From assembly GCA_937924475.1 (NCBI GenBank), contig CALDSV010000005.1, positions 1 to 56,508 of the forward strand: a stretch of 56,508 bases of DNA. The letters run 5' to 3'. The stretch's first letter is position 1. Each line of letters opens with the position of its first letter. This stretch comes from an uncultured bacterium (lineage in GTDB: Bacteria > Nitrospirota > Thermodesulfovibrionia > Thermodesulfovibrionales > Thermodesulfovibrionaceae). Shown here in pieces: positions 53,278 to 56,508 of the stretch. Below the pieces are notes generated by a model. The model was not told the DNA's origin, searched no databases, and saw only the letters and a program-made list of their open reading frames with translations. Both the position numbers and the translations under genes were made by a program.

Positions 53278-55352
53278 ATTATTCCTCCAGCTAAATAGAA
53301 AACTATAAAAAATACCAAAATTCCTCCTATAACAAGCCATGCCATATACTTTTCTTTTAGTTTTTCATAATAAGTATCCACTAAATCAAAAAATTTCATG
53401 ATCTTCTTTATCAAAGGATAGTAGAACCATTCGTCAGGCTGAATAATTTTTTTTATAATTGTAGGAAAGGAAAATTTAATAGATGGTAATTCTACAGGGT
53501 AAAGTCCTCTAAACTGAATATTAAAAATCTTAAAGCTTACCATTTCCTTAAAGGGTTGATAAAAACTATGTCCTGTGTAGATTACTTCCTCTGGTGAGTG
53601 CTCTTTGCCACCATACCAAGTTTCCACTTCTCTTTTCGGTGCATTTGCATATTTTTCAAAGCTAAAGATTAGTAATGAAAGAATAAGGACTGACAAAATA
53701 ACTAAGAGAGGAAACCAAACTCCAGTTTCAGTACAATTTTGGCAGAAATTAACACCAAATCCTGCAATACTTACATAAAAAACAGATGAAAAAGCTGGCA
53801 TAGCAAATTCAGTTGCTGAGGAAATAGCATAGTAAGTAGACTCTAAGACAATAAAGGGAAATAAACCTGTCAATAAACATATCCCAGCAAGAATTATTTG
53901 AGGAACCGTCATGCTCCAAGGTATAGCTCTTCTTTCCTTAATTGATTCTTTTAATTTACCCATAAAGGCAGAGTTAACAAATTTAAGAAAAGAAGCCAAG
54001 GTTATGGCTGAAATAAATACAGAAATGATTCCAAAAATTATAAAGGCAAATTTTACAAGGAAAAAAGATTCCGTAACCTTCATAACTCCTATTGAGGATT
54101 CAAAAATAAGAAGTTTTGATATAAAACCATTAAAGGGAGGAACTCCTGCTATGGAAAGAGACCCTACAATAGCTGCTATGGCAGTGAAAGGCATAATTCT
54201 AATTAATCCTGAGACTTTATTTAAATCAGTGGTGCCTGTTTTATAAAAAATTACTCCTGCATTAAGAAATAAAAGGCTTTTATATATGGAATTATTAAAA
54301 ACATGGAGTAATCCTCCAGTAAGAGCTATCATTCCTAAAAAGGGACTAAAAGTGACAAAATAAATACCAGTACCAATTCCAAGTAACATATATCCCACCT
54401 GACCAATGGCATGAAAGGACATTAATCTTTTTGCTTCATCTTGAGTAAGAGCTGCAATAGTTCCTACAAAAATGGAGACAACTCCTAACAACGCAAGTGT
54501 AAATCCCCAAATCTCACTATAACTTGAAAATGGTGTGATAGATAGAAAAAATCTAAGGAGTCCATAAATTGCTAATTTTGACATTACTCCACCAAAAAAG
54601 GAAGAGGCTGAAGAAGGTGGCTGGGGATAAACATTTGGTAACCAGAACCCAAAAGGAAGAATTCCAGCCTTTGTTATAAAAGCAATAACTATGGAAAAGA
54701 TAAGAAAATGAGCTAACATTGAATTATTTTCAAAAATATTTGTGAAACTCTTTTTTATTTCCACAAAATTAAAATCTTCACTGTAGGAATAAATAATTAC
54801 TGCTGCCAATATCAAAAAAGATGTAGCCACATGTGTAGCAATAAAATACTGAATTCCGCCTTTTAATGCTTCCTTCTTTTGATTTTCAAAAATCACAAGT
54901 ACCCAAGAGGTTAATGTCATTGCCTCCCAAAAAACAATAAAAAACAATAAATCTTTAACAATCACAAGACCAACACTTGAAAGAAAAAGGGAAAGTAAAA
55001 AAGGATAAAATCTTCTGGATGAATGCTTTGGGTATACCTCTAAATATCTCCATGAGAATAGCACCACACAGAAAGAGACTATAGCTATAATAAGTAAAAA
55101 TAAAGCAGATAGGGAATCTACATAAAGTAAAAGGGTAGAATTGATAAGAGGAGCTAAAGAAAAAATCTTCCATTCTATTGAGGTTTTATCCAACAGTATA
55201 TTTACTGAAAAGTAAAACAAAGAAAGGGCAAATAAAGAAGTTGAAATTATAGCTAAAATGCCGCTAAAAGACTTATTCTTTATAATAGCAGTAAAAAAAA
55301 TCCCTAATAAAATTGCAACCGTAGCCACCTTAAGATAAAACCAAAGTTCCAT
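53274..55352 (-). CDS. hyfB: Hydrogenase membrane subunit HyfB-like (NuoL family)
   Basis: A 692-aa antiporter-like protein with about 16 helices. Glu in VFWEAMTLTSW and Lys in FITKAGILPFGFWLPNVYP mark the proton path, and Lys in GVMSKLAIYGLLR follows. The C-terminal 150 residues include a soluble loop (RREVETWYGGKEHSPEEV) and a last helix, as in HyfB. It starts 1 nt before the next upstream antiporter gene's stop and overlaps hyfC by 4 nt. Confidence 0.88.
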   Translation of the reverse strand: MELWFYLKVATVAILLGIFFTAIIKNKSFSGILAIISTSLFALSLFYFSVNILLDKTSIEWKIFSLAPLINSTLLLYVDSLSALFLLIIAIVSFCVVLFSWRYLEVYPKHSSRRFYPFLLSLFLSSVGLVIVKDLLFFIVFWEAMTLTSWVLVIFENQKKEALKGGIQYFIATHVATSFLILAAVIIYSYSEDFNFVEIKKSFTNIFENNSMLAHFLIFSIVIAFITKAGILPFGFWLPNVYPQPPSSASSFFGGVMSKLAIYGLLRFFLSITPFSSYSEIWGFTLALLGVVSIFVGTIAALTQDEAKRLMSFHAIGQVGYMLLGIGTGIYFVTFSPFLGMIALTGGLLHVFNNSIYKSLLFLNAGVIFYKTGTTDLNKVSGLIRIMPFTAIAAIVGSLSIAGVPPFNGFISKLLIFESSIGVMKVTESFFLVKFAFIIFGIISVFISAITLASFLKFVNSAFMGKLKESIKERRAIPWSMTVPQIILAGICLLTGLFPFIVLESTYYAISSATEFAMPAFSSVFYVSIAGFGVNFCQNCTETGVWFPLLVILSVLILSLLIFSFEKYANAPKREVETWYGGKEHSPEEVIYTGHSFYQPFKEMVSFKIFNIQFRGLYPVELPSIKFSFPTIIKKIIQPDEWFYYPLIKKIMKFFDLVDTYYEKLKEKYMAWLVIGGILVFFIVFYLAGGII

Positions 55353-56508
55353 TTAATTCACTCCTGGTATATTTCTTAGGAATAAATAACCTATAAAAGG
55401 AGAAAGAAGGCTTAAAATCAAAAGAAATACTAAGCTAAATTTCATGGAAAAGGGAATCTTATCCTCTGCCTCTGAAACTTTTTCAGAGAGGGAACCAAAA
55501 AAAACTCTATGTCCTACAAAAATATACCAACAAAAAGAAAGAAGGCTCTCCACTATAGCAAGGGCTCCAAAAACATAAAAATAAGTATTTTTTAAATCAA
55601 AAGCTCCTGACAAAATCATAAACTTACTCCAAAAACCTGAAAAAGGTGGAACTCCAATTATTGAAAACATGCCGGTAAGGAAACATAGAGTAAACAAAGG
55701 AAATTTAATAGTCAAACCTCTTAATTCACTTATACTTTTTGAACCTGTACAATAGGCAATAGCACCAACTGTAAGAAATAGTAATCCTTTGGCAAAACCA
55801 TGATTTATAATATGTAGCAATCCTCCCATGCCACCTGTTTTGGAACCAAACATACCCAGAGACACTCCAAAAAGAATATATCCTAAATGTCCAATAGTAG
55901 AGTAAGCAAGAAGTTTTTTTAGATCATCTTGGAAATAATATGAAATAACAGAAAAAGTCATTGTTAATATAGCGATAATCGCTACAATAAAGGCAAAAGC
56001 TTCAGTTAATAGAGGGTTAGAAATATAAATTCTTGCCACTAAGTATACGCCTGCTTTAACCATAGCAGCTGCATGAAGATAAGCACTCACAGGAGTAGGT
56101 GCAACCATTGCATCAGGAAGCCAGGTAAAGAGAGGGATCTGAGCAGCCTTTGCAGAGGCAGCAAAAAATAATAAAATTAAAACAATAAGTTTTGTAGAGG
56201 AGGATAGATAACTAAAAACATTAAAATCAAACGATTTAGCCTCTCCGTACATGAATGCCAAAGCAATTAAAAAACCTAAGCCTCCTATATGAGTCATTAT
56301 AAAGGCTTTCAATCCTGAAAAAAGTGCCTTTTTTTCTTTTGTATAGGAAATCAATGCCCAAGAACATAAAGTGGTAATTTCCCAAAAGTAAAATAATTGG
56401 AGAAAATTCTTTGCTGTAACAACTCCAATCATGGCTCCAATAAAAAGAAGCATAAGAAAATAATATCCTCCGTAAGGGCTATAAAAGGGATGGTCTTTGT
56501 TTTGAGGT
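55353..56508 (-). CDS. Second NuoL/HyfB-like antiporter subunit (partial, N-terminus beyond right edge)
   Basis: About 385 codons are visible. The frame stays open from the ATG at 56453 to the window edge and reads family-like sequence (HPFYSPYGGYYFLMLLF), so the true start lies outside. Ion-path residues are Glu in YFWEITTLCSW and Lys in SAKAAQIPLFTWLPDAMVAPTP, followed by HAAAMVKAGVYL. It resembles NuoL/MrpA N-terminal modules. With hyfB and hyfF this gives at least three antiporter-like subunits in the operon. Confidence 0.85.
   Translation of the reverse strand, partial: PQNKDHPFYSPYGGYYFLMLLFIGAMIGVVTAKNFLQLFYFWEITTLCSWALISYTKEKKALFSGLKAFIMTHIGGLGFLIALAFMYGEAKSFDFNVFSYLSSSTKLIVLILLFFAASAKAAQIPLFTWLPDAMVAPTPVSAYLHAAAMVKAGVYLVARIYISNPLLTEAFAFIVAIIAILTMTFSVISYYFQDDLKKLLAYSTIGHLGYILFGVSLGMFGSKTGGMGGLLHIINHGFAKGLLFLTVGAIAYCTGSKSISELRGLTIKFPLFTLCFLTGMFSIIGVPPFSGFWSKFMILSGAFDLKNTYFYVFGALAIVESLLSFCWYIFVGHRVFFGSLSEKVSEAEDKIPFSMKFSLVFLLILSLLSPFIGYLFLRNIPGVN

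Noticed and set aside
53278-53340. Longer HyfC with 21 extra N-terminal residues
   Set aside because: The extra part is the out-of-frame end of hyfB; the start at 53277 gives the normal 4-nt overlap and family N-terminus.

Overview
The window is AT-rich, tightly packed bacterial chromosome from a Gram-negative anaerobe. It has lipid A genes (lpxD, fabZ, lpxA, lpxI), bamA and skp, a TonB-dependent receptor, a membrane complex of the Hmc/Tmc type known from sulfate reducers with a 16-haem cytochrome, and part of a group 4 (Hyf/Ech-like) [NiFe]-hydrogenase operon. I infer a thermophilic sulfate-reducing Nitrospirota of the Thermodesulfovibrio type. That is an inference from gene content and base composition; no rRNA or other marker here proves it.

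Layout. 1-2284 (minus): cobalt ECF transporter cbiMNQO behind a cobalamin riboswitch and a consensus promoter; cbiO runs off the left edge. 2321-4995 (minus): nagZ-ampG, muropeptide recycling. 5285-6540 (plus): a DUF2934 protein and the radical SAM enzyme AmrS. 6537-10689 (minus): an adenosine-specific kinase with its own promoter, then apgM, a TatD/radical-SAM fusion, a small coiled-coil protein and the prepilin peptidase. 10791-14036 (plus): amidohydrolase, YihY-like membrane protein, thiD, purC. 14017-15126 (minus): nfo, tRNA-Cys, tRNA-Gly and their promoter. 15251-21756 (minus): a metal or metallophore uptake operon (TonB receptor, CooC-like ATPase, TrmO-like methyltransferase, binding protein, FecCD permease, ATPase) behind an attenuator-like leader. 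21868-22034: a GC-richer palindromic repeat. 22118-23514 (plus): DUF3842, CooT, lipoate ligase. 23387-37029 (minus): a long cell-envelope operon (ROK kinase, lepA, lepB, ribE, manC, manB, bamA, skp, lpxD, fabZ, lpxA, lpxI, membrane protein). 37056-41334 (plus): a possible structured RNA, then ilvC-psd-pssA-leuA. 41314-42089 (minus): DUF815 AAA+ protein. 42220-49326 (plus): a hybrid Hmc/Tmc transmembrane electron-transfer complex. 49313-56508 (minus): hydrogenase membrane arm, small subunit and maturation protease; the first gene runs off the right edge.

How the genes work together. The right-hand 14 kb is an energy-metabolism island. The Hmc/Tmc complex should exchange electrons between periplasmic cytochromes and the quinone pool or cytoplasm. 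The tail-to-tail group 4 hydrogenase should couple cytoplasmic H2 chemistry to ion translocation. Cobalt uptake and the second metal-uptake locus, which is flanked by CooC-like and CooT homologues, could supply corrinoid and nickel enzymes.

Two genome-scale habits stand out. All five convergent gene pairs overlap at their 3' ends, leaving no room for intrinsic terminators. At least six operon-first genes start 6 to 13 nt downstream of a recognisable -10 box without a Shine-Dalgarno sequence, suggesting leaderless or nearly leaderless mRNAs.
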